NCBI GenBank assembly: GCA_023374025.1
Contig: SIJG01000028.1
Location: 1,188,040 to 1,252,039, forward strand
DNA length: 64,000 nucleotides
Direction: 5' to 3'
Source of the DNA: Heterodera schachtii
Lineage: Eukaryota; Nematoda; Chromadorea; Rhabditida; Heteroderidae
A model generated the notes under the pieces. It saw only the letters and a program-made list of their open reading frames with translations, did no database searches and was not told where the DNA came from. A program made the translations under genes and the position numbers. Below are positions 23,284 to 37,400 of the stretch, in pieces; positions within the stretch are counted from its first letter, which is position 1; each line of letters opens with the position of its first letter.

Positions 23284-23579
23284 TATTAAGGCTTAAATAC
23301 TCATGTTTGGTCTTAAAATATTTATTTAAAGACAAAAATGAAAATTTATTTTTTATATTATCCAAAATTAAAAAAGTTTAAAAGAAAAAGAAAGTGTCTT
23401 CATAAGATGATTATATTACTATAATTATGCAAAAAAAGAAGAAGAAATTTATGTAAATATTTATAAAAAAAGTATATTCTTTAATAAGTATACGCAACAT
23501 TAAAAAGTATTCATACAAATCAATGAATTCCATTTTGGTGATGAACGTTTGTGGACAAATATATACGATTTGTTAAGCA

Positions 23580-23990
23580 TTTTAATTGTTTAGTTATAAA
23601 TTTTAGTCGGGCACCGATTTAATTTCCGATGAGATTTAAAATGTTGGCTGTTAGAATTACTTTTATATTATTTTAATTTTTCTTTTTAGATTTTCCGCGT
23701 AATAAAAACGGCATCACGAATAGTTTATCAAATATTTATTCATTCATTAATCTTTTGAATTTGTTCAAAAATTTTTATAAGGTATTATATTTCTTGTGAA
23801 TATCTTTTTTTTTCACGCTTTTAAAAGAGTGATTAAGATTTTTTGTATTATTTTGTTTCCAAATGAATATCTTCTTAGATCAATAAGCACTCATGATAAA
23901 ATGAAGTTAATTATTAAATCATCTTTTGGATTGAAGTTGACTTAGTTTAATCAATATATTAAATTATTAATCATGAATTCATTCTTTTAT
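23580..23990 (-). repeat. Dispersed repeat block A, partial inverted copy
   Basis: The reverse complement matches block A from the AATTCATGATTAATAA landmark through CGGTGCCCGACT. The acceptor-like CTAACAG before the G+C-richer stretch is also present. It is truncated relative to the plus-strand copies and diverged. Confidence 0.65.
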
Positions 23991-26979
23991 GAGTTTTTTA
24001 ATTTATTATTGAATAATGAAGATTCAGATTATTTAAAATATTTTGATAAACCTTTACAATAAGAATAAAACAATTGAATTAATGATTGGGATTGTACATG
24101 GCTGCACATACACAGTTATCAGGTTTCCAGAAATGCCGAGATTAATTAAACGTGTAAAAAAATTAACTTTATGTTTTTGAATAAATTCTCTATTTTATTA
24201 AAATATTATACCAATATTTATTAATTATTACAAAAAATATAACGCATCAATCGTAGTAATTATTATTGAACTAATTTTTCACAATAAATAAAAATTAAAT
24301 ATCAATTTAATGTCTCATTAGCTTAATAAACTGAAAATTTATCAGCACAAAATATAATACATTGAACTTTCATATTACAATAAAACATTTAACGATGGTT
24401 ACAGGAAGTTTAGTACCGATAGTGGGTCACCACTTACTTTTAAATCATTATAATTTATAATTTTTAGCATTTTTAAAAAATTTTTTTTATTAAACTATCT
24501 TCTTATGGCGTTGACTAAATATTTAAACAAATATATCAATTTTTGTGACGCTCTGCAATAATATTTTTATTGATAAAAATTAAAAATTTAATCATAAACA
24601 AAAATTCATAAAACAAAAATTAAATACTTAATTTATAATTAAAAGAAACAAAAATTAAAGCTATCTGTTAAAAGAATATGAATGAAATGATAAATAACCC
24701 AAAAAATAAAATTTCAATTGGAAGAATGTTCAACGATAATTGAATTAGCACAAAGCTTGCTAAACAGCAAACTCAATATACTAAAAATAAAACTAATTAA
24801 TTACAAATAATTATTAAGCAATGCCCCCTTTTAAGTGTAATGTTGCCCTTTTGCTCCAGCCCGTTTCACTGAAACCTATTCCCGATTATTCAAGAATTGA
24901 AAATATATAATGATTTCTTATGTTTAATTTAAAGCATTATACCAAAAATAATTTGTGAAATATTCTTAATATTGAGCTAAAATTGATATATACTATCCAG
25001 TAATTGTAATAAAATGAAAAATAATATAAATTTATAGGATAAATTATAAATAAATTTTAACAAAAATATATAGTATAATACATTTTTATAAAATAAAAGA
25101 TTAAAAAGATATTTAAATAAAAACTACCATTATCAAATAAAATGCAAGCGTGAATATTTAAGTTTTTTGTTCAATGAATTTACAATGTATGAAATGAGGT
25201 GAAAGCTTAAATTTTAAATTTTGTTTTCCTCCAAATATTTTTAATAAACTAAGAAGTTAATATTATTTCTAATCAGAATAAAATTTAAAAAATACATTAT
25301 TGAAACTATTTCAAAATTAAATGAAAAATAAATTTAATTTATAAAAAAACAAACGGTAGCCGATGTAAATTATAAATATTCATAAATAAACTTAATTTAT
25401 AAAATTCTCATATCAAATTTTGTTTGAATCCAAAGGTACAATAAAAATCAAATCAATTATTTATCAATTTTTAGAGAACATTTAAAAAAATCCAACAATA
25501 TCTTCTCGATGAAACGAAATTTAAAAATATTGTTGAACAAAAAATTCTATTGGTTTTTCCTTGGTTGTTTTTATTTTTAAAAGTAATTAATCATTTTAAA
25601 TTTTTTTTAAAAGAAATAAACTATTTATTCTATATTATTGTGAATTGAAAATTTTTCCACTATTAAATTCGTAATAATTTTGAATAAAGAAATATTCATA
25701 TTTAGAGAAAAAAATAAATAAAAACCCCTTTATAAATAATATAAAAGTAATTAAATTTTATAAAAATTGAAAATTTATTTTTTATATTATATTATAAAAT
25801 TTTCAAACGCATGATATGCTACATATCTATGTGAACATGCACAAGGCTTGATTATTTAACTGGGCGGTGATGAACGAGTTAATTAAATTTAAAGAACAAA
25901 AACTAAATGAATAGATGCAAATTAATTTTTAAAAAATTAAATTAAATGCAAACAATTGTACTAACTAACACTTACATTAAAAAAGATATAAAAATTAAAT
26001 CTTAATGTTTTTAAGATAAAGAGAAAACTCAAAAGCATAAAAGATGGGAATAAAAGGGGTGTGTAATAATTTAATTTAAAAAACAATTTACTTAAGATAC
26101 ATTATTGAAAATGATTTATTAATATTTTCAAAATATACCATACAAATATTGTAATTTTTTATGTTTTTAAATAATATTAACTTAAAAACAACAGCAAAAG
26201 AAAATTCTGGTTTCACTAAATATTTTTTGAAAATTTAAGCCAACTTTTTATTAAGGTTCTTATTTTTTATGGATTATTTATATAAATCGTTTTTTTGTTA
26301 TTTACACGAGTATCTTAAAATGATATATCAAACGTTATATAAACTATATTTTTTTATTAAACAAAATAACTAGCAAGTTAATTTATCAAAAAAATTATAA
26401 TTAATTCCAAAATGACTATTTTTGATTTTGAACAAAATAATATCATTAACCTTTATTAAAAATTACTAATTTCAACTAAATTAAAAATTTAAAAACTAAA
26501 CTTATTATCTATATTTAAACATAAATAAAATTGAATATTGAAAAACAATTAATATAGCATTTAAAATATGATTAAACTTTTTTGAAACTAATAAATATTT
26601 GATGCAGGCACAAAATTAATTAAAATATTTAAATATAAAATTTTAAAGTTAATAAATTAAACGTGTATCAAATATAAAAAATTTACTAACAATAAACGAT
26701 GTGAAACTTAATATTAAAAATTAAATACAGACAACGTTAGCTAAAAAGGTGACATTACAGATGGAGGATCACGAGAAAAATAAATATGTAAATTTATATT
26801 AAAAAAAATTAAAGGGCATCAATTTCAATATACTATTAGATAGATATTAATTATCAATATATAAGAATACAAAATACGAGCCCAGAAAAGTACATTCGAA
26901 AAATTCTAATTATATATTTAGTTATTTAACAATAAATTTAAAAATAAATAAAATTATTTATTATTTTCTTAATGAGTGG
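23991..26979. other. A+T-rich sequence with one weak exon-like island
   Basis: No gene is supported. On the minus strand near 24870-24830, a GGTTTCAG acceptor precedes 11 open codons and TAA, compatible with a very short terminal exon. Near 26760, ATTACAG precedes a 13-codon ATG frame on the plus strand. Both are too short to call. Confidence 0.4.
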
Positions 26980-27920
26980 ATTAGGTTTAGAATAAATCCT
27001 TAATTAAATTGTAAAATTTATAAATTCAGCAAACTTTTCATTTAAACTAAAATGTTTTTAATAAATAAATTTGATTATTTTATAATTTTAAACCCAAAAT
27101 AATGAAAAAATAACATTTGTAAATTTAGTTTTATTTATTAAACCAATTACAATAATTTTTCGCAAAATTACTTTAATTTATGCTAATAAAAGAAATTTGC
27201 ATGATATAAATTAATATAATTTATTTTTGCTAAAACCTGCTAAGTAAAATTCAAAGTGACATCAATAACGAGTCGAAAGAATTATATTATAAAAAAGCAA
27301 ATTAATTAGAAAACAAATTAAAAATAAAATAAAAATAAATATAATTATTTTCGGAACGAAACCCATAAATTAAAAGATTATGAAATATGATATAAATAAA
27401 ATAAATTTAAAAATATAAAATTAACTTTGTAATACATAATAATTATTTTAAATGATTTTCTGGTAAATCTTTATAATTTTCAATATTTATATCTTTTTAT
27501 TTTACGCGTGAAATTTGATTAAATCTTATCATATAAGTGAATTTGAAAACATAATAAATCTATAAGACAAATAGAAAATGTGCTACTCTCTATATTTAAT
27601 GAAATATAATTATTTATTTAAATGCGAAATTAATAAAATAACACGCTTACATTTTATGGACAAATTTATATAATGTTATTATTTGGTAATTGAGTTAAAA
27701 TCGGTAAGCAATCAAATAAATAGCAAATAAAAAACTACAAATATATTTATTGTATAAAAAAAATTATAATAATATTAAATAAAAAATGCAATTATGTCAA
27801 CCGATAATTAATTTTTAAAAACCGGAACCAATATTTTTATGCAAATAGGGTTAAAAATAGCATGAGAATTGAAAATAAATTTAACTCATAAATATAAATG
27901 CCTTTATAACAAAACTAATT
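26980..27920 (+). repeat. Dispersed repeat blocks E and D, copy
   Basis: Contains the E landmark TTCAAAGTGACATCAATAAC (about 27251) followed by the D landmark ATGAAATATGATATAAATAA (about 27380). The same order occurs at 38501-39105, and the E part at 30931-31335. Identity is moderate with many small indels. Confidence 0.65.
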
Positions 27921-29719
27921 TAAATATGGAAAACATTTTACGAAAGAAAATTGAATAAAAACTTAAAGATGAAGTAAACACGAAACTTTAAAAAATAACA
28001 ATATTAATAATTTTTCCACTAATTTGTAAGTATATCTCTGAGTTCTCCTATGACGATATTAAAAAAATTATTAAAAATAAACAAATTTATTTTTAATTAA
28101 ATATTATGTTTAAAAAATTTGAATTTTACATTTAAAATTTATAAAATGAAAATTGCATAATCTATGTATGATGTGCTACTAAATACTTGTCTGCGCTGGA
28201 TTACATACAAGCCTAATGTACTTGATTGACGTCTAAATAATGATATATCTCATATCTCAAAAATACAGCAAAATAACATGTTTTTGTTTTGTTATTAGAG
28301 TAAATAAGAACCATGAGATACTTGAATATTAAATTTATTAAAAAATAAAGATATACCAAATAAATTAAGAAAAAGAAAATTTAAAAATGACAAAAATAGA
28401 TAAATATTATTTAACAAAATTTTAAACCAATTTATTTAAATAAATAAACTATTTTTAAAATACTATCTCATACAAATTTAAAGCATAAACAAAAAAATTT
28501 TTATACGAATGAAGCATGCGGCCGTTCGTCAACGAAAGTTTGATTGCAACAAGAAATTATTTAAATTCAAAAACAACTTTAATTTTATGTAAAAAATAAA
28601 ACAAAAATTTATTTAGATTTTTAAATATGTATTATATAGATTATTCATGCGTACAAATATGGGAATAGGAAAATCTAATGAAAATATAAAAACGAAAAGT
28701 GATTAATTTCTCCGATATTTTTTAATCCAAAAAAATTTAAAAGTAACATTAAAAAACAATTAATAATTAAAATTCTTATATTTTTGGAAAACAAAATAAA
28801 AATATGAATATGTCCAGTAAAAATTGTAAATTAATACAAAATGAAAGTTCTTTTATAAGTAAATAATTAAAATCCTTTTTAAAATTATGAATTTAATACT
28901 TTTTAGCAAATACTTTGTTTTTAAGGAAAGTATTGTAGCTATTTTGACCAAGGTATTTTAAAAATGATGATGAGGAAATGCTTCAACAAGACTTTGTTTT
29001 TTCTTATATGTAAATTAGCTTATTATACATATTTATTGAATTATTAATTTTAGTTTTCAGCTAAATATTAAATTTTTCTTTTGTTAAATTGCTTATCAAT
29101 GCGAAAAATAAAATTTGGTCATCTTCATTTTATTTTTGCATAATTTTAGCAATCTAATATATTGGGTTATTTATTTTAATAAAAGGAATCACAGTATTTG
29201 CAAGATTTTATAACCTATGAAGCTCTTGAAGAATATAAGTGCGGCAGTAATGCAACAACTGAAAATTATGAAAGACCGTAAATATCTTTCTAACCTAATT
29301 TACCATTCAGTCTTCATATAAAAAGGAAGCAGCTAAAAGAAATTAGTAACCAAAAAATATTAATTTCTAGTGAAATAAAATACAATAAAAAACTATTTAT
29401 AAGTTATGAATGATTTCAATAGTAGTCTGTTAAATGTTAATTATAACTGAAACAAAGAGAATTAAAAAATTAAGTAAAAATAATTTTAATAAATAATATT
29501 TAAAACAAATAAATGAAAACTAAGACATTGTTTACCAAATGATATAAATATTCACAAAATAGTTAAAAATGTTATAGTGAATTAAAATTTGTATCTAAAA
29601 TAGTGAAATTTTTTTGAAACTCACCTATCATTAAATCATAAACTAATTATAACAAAAGGTTTAAAACGCCAATAAAACATTTATGGATAATAAATAAAAT
29701 AAATTCCTAATTAATGAAA
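27921..29719. other. A+T-rich sequence with an exon-like island
   Basis: Apart from the exon candidate at 29186-29277, I see only A+T-rich DNA, including a GC patch GCATGCGGCCG at about 28516. Confidence 0.45.
29186..29277 (+). CDS. Candidate internal exon (unrecognised)
   Basis: A 92-bp stretch between a weak acceptor (AATAAAAG ending at 29185) and a GTAAAT donor at 29278. It is open for 30 codons plus 2 nt. The peptide is rich in Glu and Tyr, contains one Cys and an Asn-Ala-Thr-Thr run, and looks like real protein, unlike the Lys/Asn/Ile/Phe peptides this DNA gives by chance. Without neighbouring exons I cannot name it. Confidence 0.25.
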
Positions 29720-30810
29720 TATTTAATTACAATAACAATCATCGTAAAGAAATTTTAATCAAAATAAAAAAGAATTAAGAGAAAATAAATTATATAATGA
29801 ATATACTTATTAGAGCATATCATTTTGCCGGTTTTATTTTGCATTTTACCAATTAAAAAAAAAAAAATTATTTTTGCAAATAACAATTGAATATAGGCAA
29901 AATGACTAAAAGTAGAATGATTGAAATAGTAAAATATAATAAATTACATATTAGCGTTTACCCATACCATTTTCATTCAATTTTTATTGCTTCAACAATT
30001 GGCTACATTTAAATTTTATTCACTAATCTAAATAATCAAATACCAAAAGATTAATATAAATCAGCAAAAAAGAAAATTATGTGTTTATAAATGAAAAATT
30101 AGATAGTTTTGTTGAACCATTCTTTATTTAAGATATTGTAAATATTTCCAAAAAATGATCGAGAGATAAATTGATAGTTTCTTTATATTAGCATAAATAA
30201 AATTTTTAAATTAAGTCAATTTAATAAGTTTTTTAATAAATATTTTATTTGATAAACCCCATAAAATTAAATTAATACATAGAAAACCTTCTTTTTCACT
30301 GTTTCATAAAAAGAAAAAGAAATTCCAAAAAATAAAATAAATAATTTTTAATTGCTAGAATTAGTCTATTTTTTAATTTATTCATTATTTTTTTAAACTA
30401 ACTATATAACAATATATAAATTTTTCTATCTTAAAATTTTTTCGTTGTCTAACAAATATAAAAAAGGAAGAGATGGCCTGGCGCATGTTTATAATATTTA
30501 AATATACCCTTCTCAAAATTAAAAAATGATTTGATTTAAATATTAATTTTCTGTTAAGTTTTTCATGCCAAGAATATAAATGAAAAAAATTAGCAAAATA
30601 AGGTGTTTTTAGAGAATACTTACTTATTTTAACAACAATTATTTTCAAATAATAATAATTTCTGTCACAGTACAAAATTTATCATAATAAATGACATTTT
30701 GATCAAGAGAATAAAAATTTTTATTAAAAACAATAAATAATAAAAACTAATAGTGTAAAATACGCAATAATTTTTTTATTTAGCCAAAAGCATACAAAAT
30801 TATTTATTTA
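29720..30810 (+). repeat. Dispersed repeat block C, copy 2
   Basis: Homologous to 6660-7510. The left 165 bp and the stretch from about 30425 onward align with few changes, while about 29885-30424 has no counterpart in copy 1. It is followed directly by blocks E and A. Confidence 0.75.
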
Positions 30811-30930
30811 TAAATTATTAAATAATTCAAAAATATAACATATGAACTGACGATTAATTGCTAATAACTATATTAGTTTTTTAATTATAAGAAATTCAGT
30901 TGAAAATTTTTCATCGAGTGAAAAAAATAA

Positions 30931-31335
30931 TTTGAAGCATTTTAACTTGACCTAATTTAAATTATATAGAAGCAGATAAATGAAAAAACTTGCTTAATAT
31001 TAAATAACCTATATTAAAATTTATTACTAATTATAAAATAAAGTCTTTCTAATAAATAAATTTGAATATTTTATAGCTTTAAATGCAAATAATGAAAAAA
31101 AAATGTATATTTTAAATATTGATCAATTACAATAATTTTTCGGAAAATTGCTTTAATTTATGCTAATAAAAATTTTGCGAGACATAAAATTAATATAATA
31201 CATTTTTGCTGAAAACCATGCAAAGAAAAATTCAAAGTGACATCAATAACGAGTCGAGAGAATTATATTATAAAAAAGCAAAGTTTTTCAAAAAATAAAA
31301 ACATACAAAATAAAAATAGATAATCATTATTTTTG
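30931..31335 (+). repeat. Dispersed repeat block E, copy 2
   Basis: Begins TTTGAAGCATTTTAACTTGA and runs through ATAACGAGTCGAGAGAATTA. It matches 38501-38870 closely and 26980-27290 more loosely. The start of block D follows and is cut off abruptly at the block A junction at 31337. Confidence 0.75.
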
Positions 31336-31336
31336 A

Positions 31337-32605
31337 AGATATTCACAACAATATCAGTGCATGAAAAAATATTTGATAAACTATTCCTGATGCGTTTTTA
31401 TTACTTGTATAGTTTAAAACGAAAAAATATTATAAAATAATTTTACAGATAGGATTTTAAATCGCATCGTAAATTAATTCGGTGCCCAATTAAAACTTAT
31501 AATTAAAATATTAAAAGGCGTCAAAAATTAGCCACAAGTCATGTTCGCGAGTGAACGCGTCGAAAAACTGAATTTACAAAAAGTTATCAAATCACAAATG
31601 ATTTTATAAGCATACCAATATTTGAAAAAATAACATATTCGCTAATACTATAAAAATAAATAATCTATTTATGGTAAACAATGAAGAAATAAAAAAACAA
31701 AACAAACAAAAAACAAAAAAAAATTAATTTTTAACTAATTAATGGGTCTAACTTTGCAAATAAGCTTAATATAAATGATAATTGCAAAGAAAACACTTTA
31801 ATGTAATTGCGATAAATATTCGAAGATTTTTAATAGAATTAAAAATTCTAAAAGAATATCCTAAAATAGCTAATAAATCTAAACATTAAAATCCTAAATA
31901 GCTAGCTAATAAACCAAACATTGAATCTTTTATTAACCAAATGTTTAAAAGAATCAAGCTTTATTAATTTAAGTGAATAATATAATAAACAATAAACAAA
32001 AAGATACATATTCAAAATAATTATTAAATTAACACCACCAGAATAAAATTGAATTTTAATCTTACAGAAGTTTTTAAATGAGTTTAAAACAGGGGTCGAA
32101 AAAAAGAGATCAATATATGCTAAAAAAATTATTTACGATAAAGTTGACAATTTTTGAATTTACAATATCTTTGCGATAATAAAATGGAAATGAAATAGAA
32201 AAAGCATAATTAAATATCAAATTTGAATCAAGAAATTCTAAAAAAAGGAAAATAATAACACTTAGCAATATATTTTTTAAATAGTAATAAATTTTAGAAG
32301 TTAATAAATAAAAATGCATTTGAGATGCGACGGTCATGTAAGCGACTATCAGCTAAGTTGGAGCACAATATTTTAAAATAGTAAAATAATTCACAAATAA
32401 TTCACATAAAAATGAATTAATTATTTAATCAATGTAAAGCAGCGAACTTTATTAATGCTAACAATAAGCCTATAAACGACTTTATAAAAACATAGTGAGA
32501 TAAAATTAAATCTAAATAATTTAAACACTTTTTCAACAAAAAAACATTTGAATAACATCAATAGTATAAACAATAAACTTTCGAGCAGATAAACAAAATA
32601 CAATT
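31337..32605 (+). repeat. Dispersed repeat block A, copy 2
   Basis: From 31337 to 32455 it matches 39789-40880 almost base for base, apart from small indels such as a duplicated CACAAATAATT near 32391. Beyond 32455 it continues to match block A copy 1 (to about 6138), whereas the 40 kb copy switches to block B. It holds an uninterrupted TTTATAAG at about 31604, the empty site of hAT-like element 2. Confidence 0.88.
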
Positions 32606-32788
32606 GTTTGTTCAAAATAAAACATATTAGTATTTAGTAAAAAATAAAATCCAAATTTTATTAATGATGCTTTTAAAAACATATGCCAATGTTTGATATT
32701 TATGACACATATTGAGCAGATGATAAACCGAAAATCAAAAAGGCAAAATTTGAAATTAATTTGGTAATTTTGGGAATATAAAACTTAC

Positions 32789-32862
32789 CGGTCTCAAAAC
32801 TTTTTGAAAGGAGTCATGAAAACCAGAAAAGCTCAACCGAAATGGTTCATTCCACAAGAAAT
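32789..32862 (-). CDS. Candidate internal exon with perfect donor (unrecognised)
   Basis: On the minus strand an ACATACAAG acceptor precedes 74 open nucleotides (2 nt plus 24 codons), ending at a perfect GTAAGT donor at 32788. The peptide is rich in Phe with Trp, Pro, His and Arg and has balanced codon use, quite unlike the flanking translation. The surrounding 60-codon frame includes A+T-rich intron on both sides. No family is recognised. Confidence 0.3.
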
Positions 32863-33200
32863 CTTGTATGTCGAATATATATATTAAATAATTTAAAAAA
32901 TATCCAGCAAAATGATAAATTTGATATTTATCAAACATTTATAATTTTAAAATAAAATATTCAATATAGCATAAATTTCATCTTTGTCTAGAATATTCGC
33001 TTGCTATCGAATTATTCCTGAAAACTTGAGTTTTATTAAAAAAAATTAAATTATTTAATAAAATAAAGTCTTTCTCAATGTAATTAACGCAAAATTCATA
33101 AATAAAATTTTTCGCTGAAATGTTCTAATAAAAAGTAACGATTGCATTTGAATTTTATAAAGAACCAAAAAAATAATACTAAAAAAATAAATTTCTATAA

Positions 33201-33282
33201 ATTTGCTGCTCGAACCGACTATAGTTATGAGATGAGTGCGAAATCCTTCCGGCTTGACAACTTAATAAAGAGGCTTAAATGT
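33201..33282 (+). CDS. Exon-like open stretch (unrecognised)
   Basis: Inside a 62-codon frame (33142-33330), the middle 27 codons have normal protein composition (Ala, Arg, Asp, Ser, Tyr, Leu), while both ends are Lys/Asn/Ile tracts. The last G+C-rich codon abuts GTAGTG, a poor donor. This is probably a remnant or part of an exon. Confidence 0.18.
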
Positions 33283-34079
33283 AGTGTAATTATCATAATT
33301 ATAATCAAAAAATTTAATAACAAAACCTAAAAAGAATTTTATAATATTTTAAAGTATTTAAATACACAATAAAATGTTTTACAGCAATTAAAATGTTAAA
33401 ATCGAATTTATTAAAAAATTAAATTGGTTTTAAATTTTAGTCTAAATTTTCCGAATATAAAAATCACGCATAAGTCCTTTAGTCTTTTATTTAACTATTA
33501 AATTAACATTTATTTACGGGTTGAAATTTTGAATAACAGGTTTAAGGTTACCAATAAGTCGTATCCCACCAATTTGTTGTTATAAAAAATGAAAATCGGT
33601 TTTACAAGATAATACGAATTGAAAATTGGTGCAGGATTTATTTGTCAAAATGAGATTATTAAGAAAGAAATTAAAGCTTTTTCAAGCGATTGACAATGAA
33701 AGTTTTTTCTAATTAAGCTCTCTCAAGCGATTAAAATAAAAAATTTTCATTTTAAATTTGAAAATAATAGTAGTTTATAAATACCGATATTCTTAAATAA
33801 AAGTTTATGTATAATAAATTCAAAATAAAAAAAGTAAGGTACAACATCGCTAAAAACATTTAGGTTTACATCTACAAATTGTTGTAAAAATAAAAATGCA
33901 ATTTAGAACAATTCTGTAAAATATGAATGAACATTTAAAAAAAATACAGAATAATGTTTCCACAAGTTTGACACATTTAAATAAACAATTTTTTAAAGTT
34001 TAATTTTTTGTTATTTAATTTATTTTAAAAATATTCGAAATTATTATATTTTGGGTAGTTTTCTCACGTCTTTTTTCAG

Positions 34080-34178
34080 CCTAGCGCTGAGAGTTATCAA
34101 ATAATTGCGTTAATTAGAGAAAAAATCGATTATGCAAATTGTATATTTTTATTTAGCGACAAATTGTTTATCATTTAG
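34080..34178 (+). CDS. Candidate terminal exon, weakly Atg8/GABARAP-like
   Basis: A strong TTTTTTCAG acceptor ends at 34079 and is followed by 32 open codons to TAG at 34176-34178. The peptide has a Pro-Ser start, then Gln, then LIREKI, then IFLF. These recall the order Pro-Ser, Gln, Leu-Ile-Arg-x-x-Ile and a Phe-rich strand in the ubiquitin-like Atg8/GABARAP family. Spacing after the LIR box is two residues shorter and the family's C-terminal region with the processing glycine is missing. With only some ten similar positions this could be chance. Its 3' end overlaps the start of the block B relative. Confidence 0.2.
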   Translation, partial: PSAESYQIIALIREKIDYANCIFLFSDKLFII

Positions 34179-34416
34179 TGATGTAGGAGAATTTTGCCAA
34201 ACTATTATACACAACTTCAAGCCTTTTTGTCTTTATTTTTATGATCTTTTTTAAAAAGCGATAATTTTAATTACATGTGAAGGGCTTGGAAAAAAGCTGC
34301 ATCATTTGCGGCACTTTGAAAAACTAATTTATGTTAAAATTTATTATAGGTTTATATAAATTAATTTTAATCAATATAAGATTTAAGACAAGGGATATTG
34401 GGACCAGATTAACAAA
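34165..34416 (+). repeat. Dispersed repeat block B, partial diverged copy
   Basis: Matches 9089-9339 through AATTTTGCCAAACTATTATA and GGGACCAGATTAACAA, with about one change in ten. Homology stops shortly after, so the exon-like 3' part of block B is missing here. Confidence 0.7.
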
Positions 34417-37400
34417 GTTTATTTGGCATAATTTTTTTCCACAAGTGATTTTACATTTTTGTTATTTGTTAATGCTTTTTCTTTTTCAATTTTAATTGGT
34501 TTTTTCTAGAAAACAATTTTTGATCTTTTTATATTATATCTAAAATATAATTATCGATTACAATATTTTCTATTTAAATCGTTTCTGCAATCAAAAGGCA
34601 TTTGAGAGGAAAACGCCAAAAATCATTTTTACTCATGTGTTGTTATGTTTCTTTATTTTAATAACTATTAAACAAATAATAATTATAAAAATTAAATCTC
34701 CGTTTTGTTGATAGATACTTTTATAGAATTATATATATTTTCGAATTGTTGGAAATATTTTAAAATTTAGAACATTTGTTGTAATTTTTTACTGTCCTAT
34801 TCACAAATTTTCGAGTGGGCATTCTTATCATTGCATTTGAGTTAAATTTAGAAGAAATTATCAATTAATATTTAGTATAATTAATAAAACTTTATTTTTT
34901 GAACTGTAACTCATATTAAGTCACAATGTATTCGATCAATACCTCAGTGTTTGTGTAATCTGTCAACATAGAAATCAAAAATTTTCCCAATAAAACAAAA
35001 TTTGTTTAAATTAAACGTAGTTTTTAATGTTTTTGTTTTTTCCATTTTTCGTTTTTATCATTTTTCGCCTTCTCTTTAAAATCGTATTGTGTAAATTCGT
35101 TATCATCTTTTCTCATTTATTCATTTAGTTTTTGTGTTTTAAACATAAAATAATAAACCAATATTTAACATGAAATTTTTAAAAAGAATTTTTTTTTTAA
35201 TTTTGGCTACAATTTACTTCTTCAAATATATTTTACATATTATATGCTTCGGAACAAAAATCATTGTCTGTTTAATAATTAAAAACCACAATCTTTAATC
35301 AAATTTATTTATGAAAAAATTTAATCCTAAGAGAATAAAAAATTCTATAACTATGGAAATTTATTTAATTAAGCATTTATGGAAAAAACTGAACAGGATC
35401 GAAATAAATCGACTTGAAAAAATTGTGTCATTTTTAATAAATTTTGAAATAACAATAAAAAACTAAAGAAAATAAAGAAAAGCAATCCACAAATAATAAT
35501 CATAATGTAAAATTAAACCAAAAAATGATTTAATATTTTTTAAATTATTTATAAATTTTCCACAAATATATGAAATATTAAAATTGTACCGATATGCTTA
35601 TTAATTTACTTATTTTTAAATTAGATATCGTAAAATTAATAATAAAATCAAAAGCGAGCCATATGGAAATTTTATGATATAATACGAATAATAATGAATT
35701 TTTGGAAATGTCTTCTTAACAGTTTCATTTTTATAGTTTTTTTCTCTGTATTCTACATAAATAATTTTGTTATTTTTTCTGATTTTGATGTGATTAATTT
35801 TATTAAATATCGTGATGTAAGAAAACATAATATTAAAATTATTTTTCGTTCCATTTTCTGATAAACAACAACATTTTATTGTTTATTTTAATTCAATTAC
35901 CGAAATGCTGTTGAATTAATTTACTACGTTTAATACCTTGTTTTAAAAATTCATGATTACATCTCCCATTGTTGTGATGTCCGTCCTTGGTCTTTTGTTT
36001 TTGTTCAATTTTCGAAGTGTTGTAAAACAATAGTGAAATTTTGAAACATTAAAAGATAGATAGTTCTTAAATTTTATTATTTTTTTTTGTTTTCTTTTTA
36101 AGTCCATCTCACTCCTTTATGTAGTCCAAACGCATCGTCTCAATTCTTCAAATATATATTTTTTATTTTAAAATAAAGAATTATTTATTTATTAAATTTT
36201 TATTGATCTTAGTTTGACATTGTTTTGTAAATTAGTGCGATAGCCAAATTATAATATATATAATTTATGATAATATTTTGTTTTTTTAATCAGTTGGCTT
36301 TATTGCTAGGTTACAACAATCAATGGAAGCATTCGGTGCCAGATAGAGAATGCTTATTTATGAATTAATGTTTGCATATTTTTATTTGGAAGATTAATTT
36401 GTAAAATATCAAAAATATTCCTTTATTTTTTAAATTCGTTTTGAATAAGGATTAATATTGGCTGTGATATTTATATTAATATTTAGATGACAATGCATAT
36501 AACTTTATAATTTTAGAATTTACAGAATTATTTTATTTAAGGTTTGCAAATTTATTATTGCAAAAAAAAAACAATAATTTCTCAGATTTTATTTAATTCA
36601 TTAAAATATTCATTTTTTCATTCCTATTTAACCAAATTAGAAGAAATTCAATGCTTAATATTTTATCTTTGTTTATTTTCCTATTTTATAATATTTATAA
36701 TTTTACTGGCGCAAAAAAATTCGATCGCTGAGATCGAATGATATTAATTTCGAACAGTTTTGTTTATTTTTATTATTCTTACACTTTGATTTTAAAGTTA
36801 CAATAAAATATACGAAAATATTTGTATTTATATTCTGAATAAATAAATTTTGCTTTATTATTGTTTGATTATAAGTTAATTGAGCAGTGCAAGATTTTTG
36901 GAAATTTGATATATTATAAATTATTTAATTATCAACTTTAGCAAAATATATGTCACTTTGTTACTAAATAAGGTTTTTATTTAATTTAATAGTTGCACAA
37001 TATTAACAAATTTTATAAAATCTGAATAAATTATACGAAATAGCATAACACTATTAGTTTACTTTAACATGGCAATAAATAGCTGTTTGTTTTTGCAATT
37101 AAAAGTATGAATTACATTAAATTTACTTAAATAAAAATCTTTTTAAAGAAAATAATAGCATAAAATAAAATTTTTAATCTTAATAAAATAAATGCAAAAG
37201 TAATAATAAATAAATTGACTAATTCATCTTTTTACCTTTGAGAAAAATGTTATGACACAAAATTCAATTAACGGATAATAATGAAAATTTAAAAATCATT
37301 AACATTATTTGAAATGGAGGAATAAAAATTTTATAAGTAAAACAATAATTATTTAAAAATAATTTCACATTAAAATAAATTTTTCTTGATTTATTAATTG

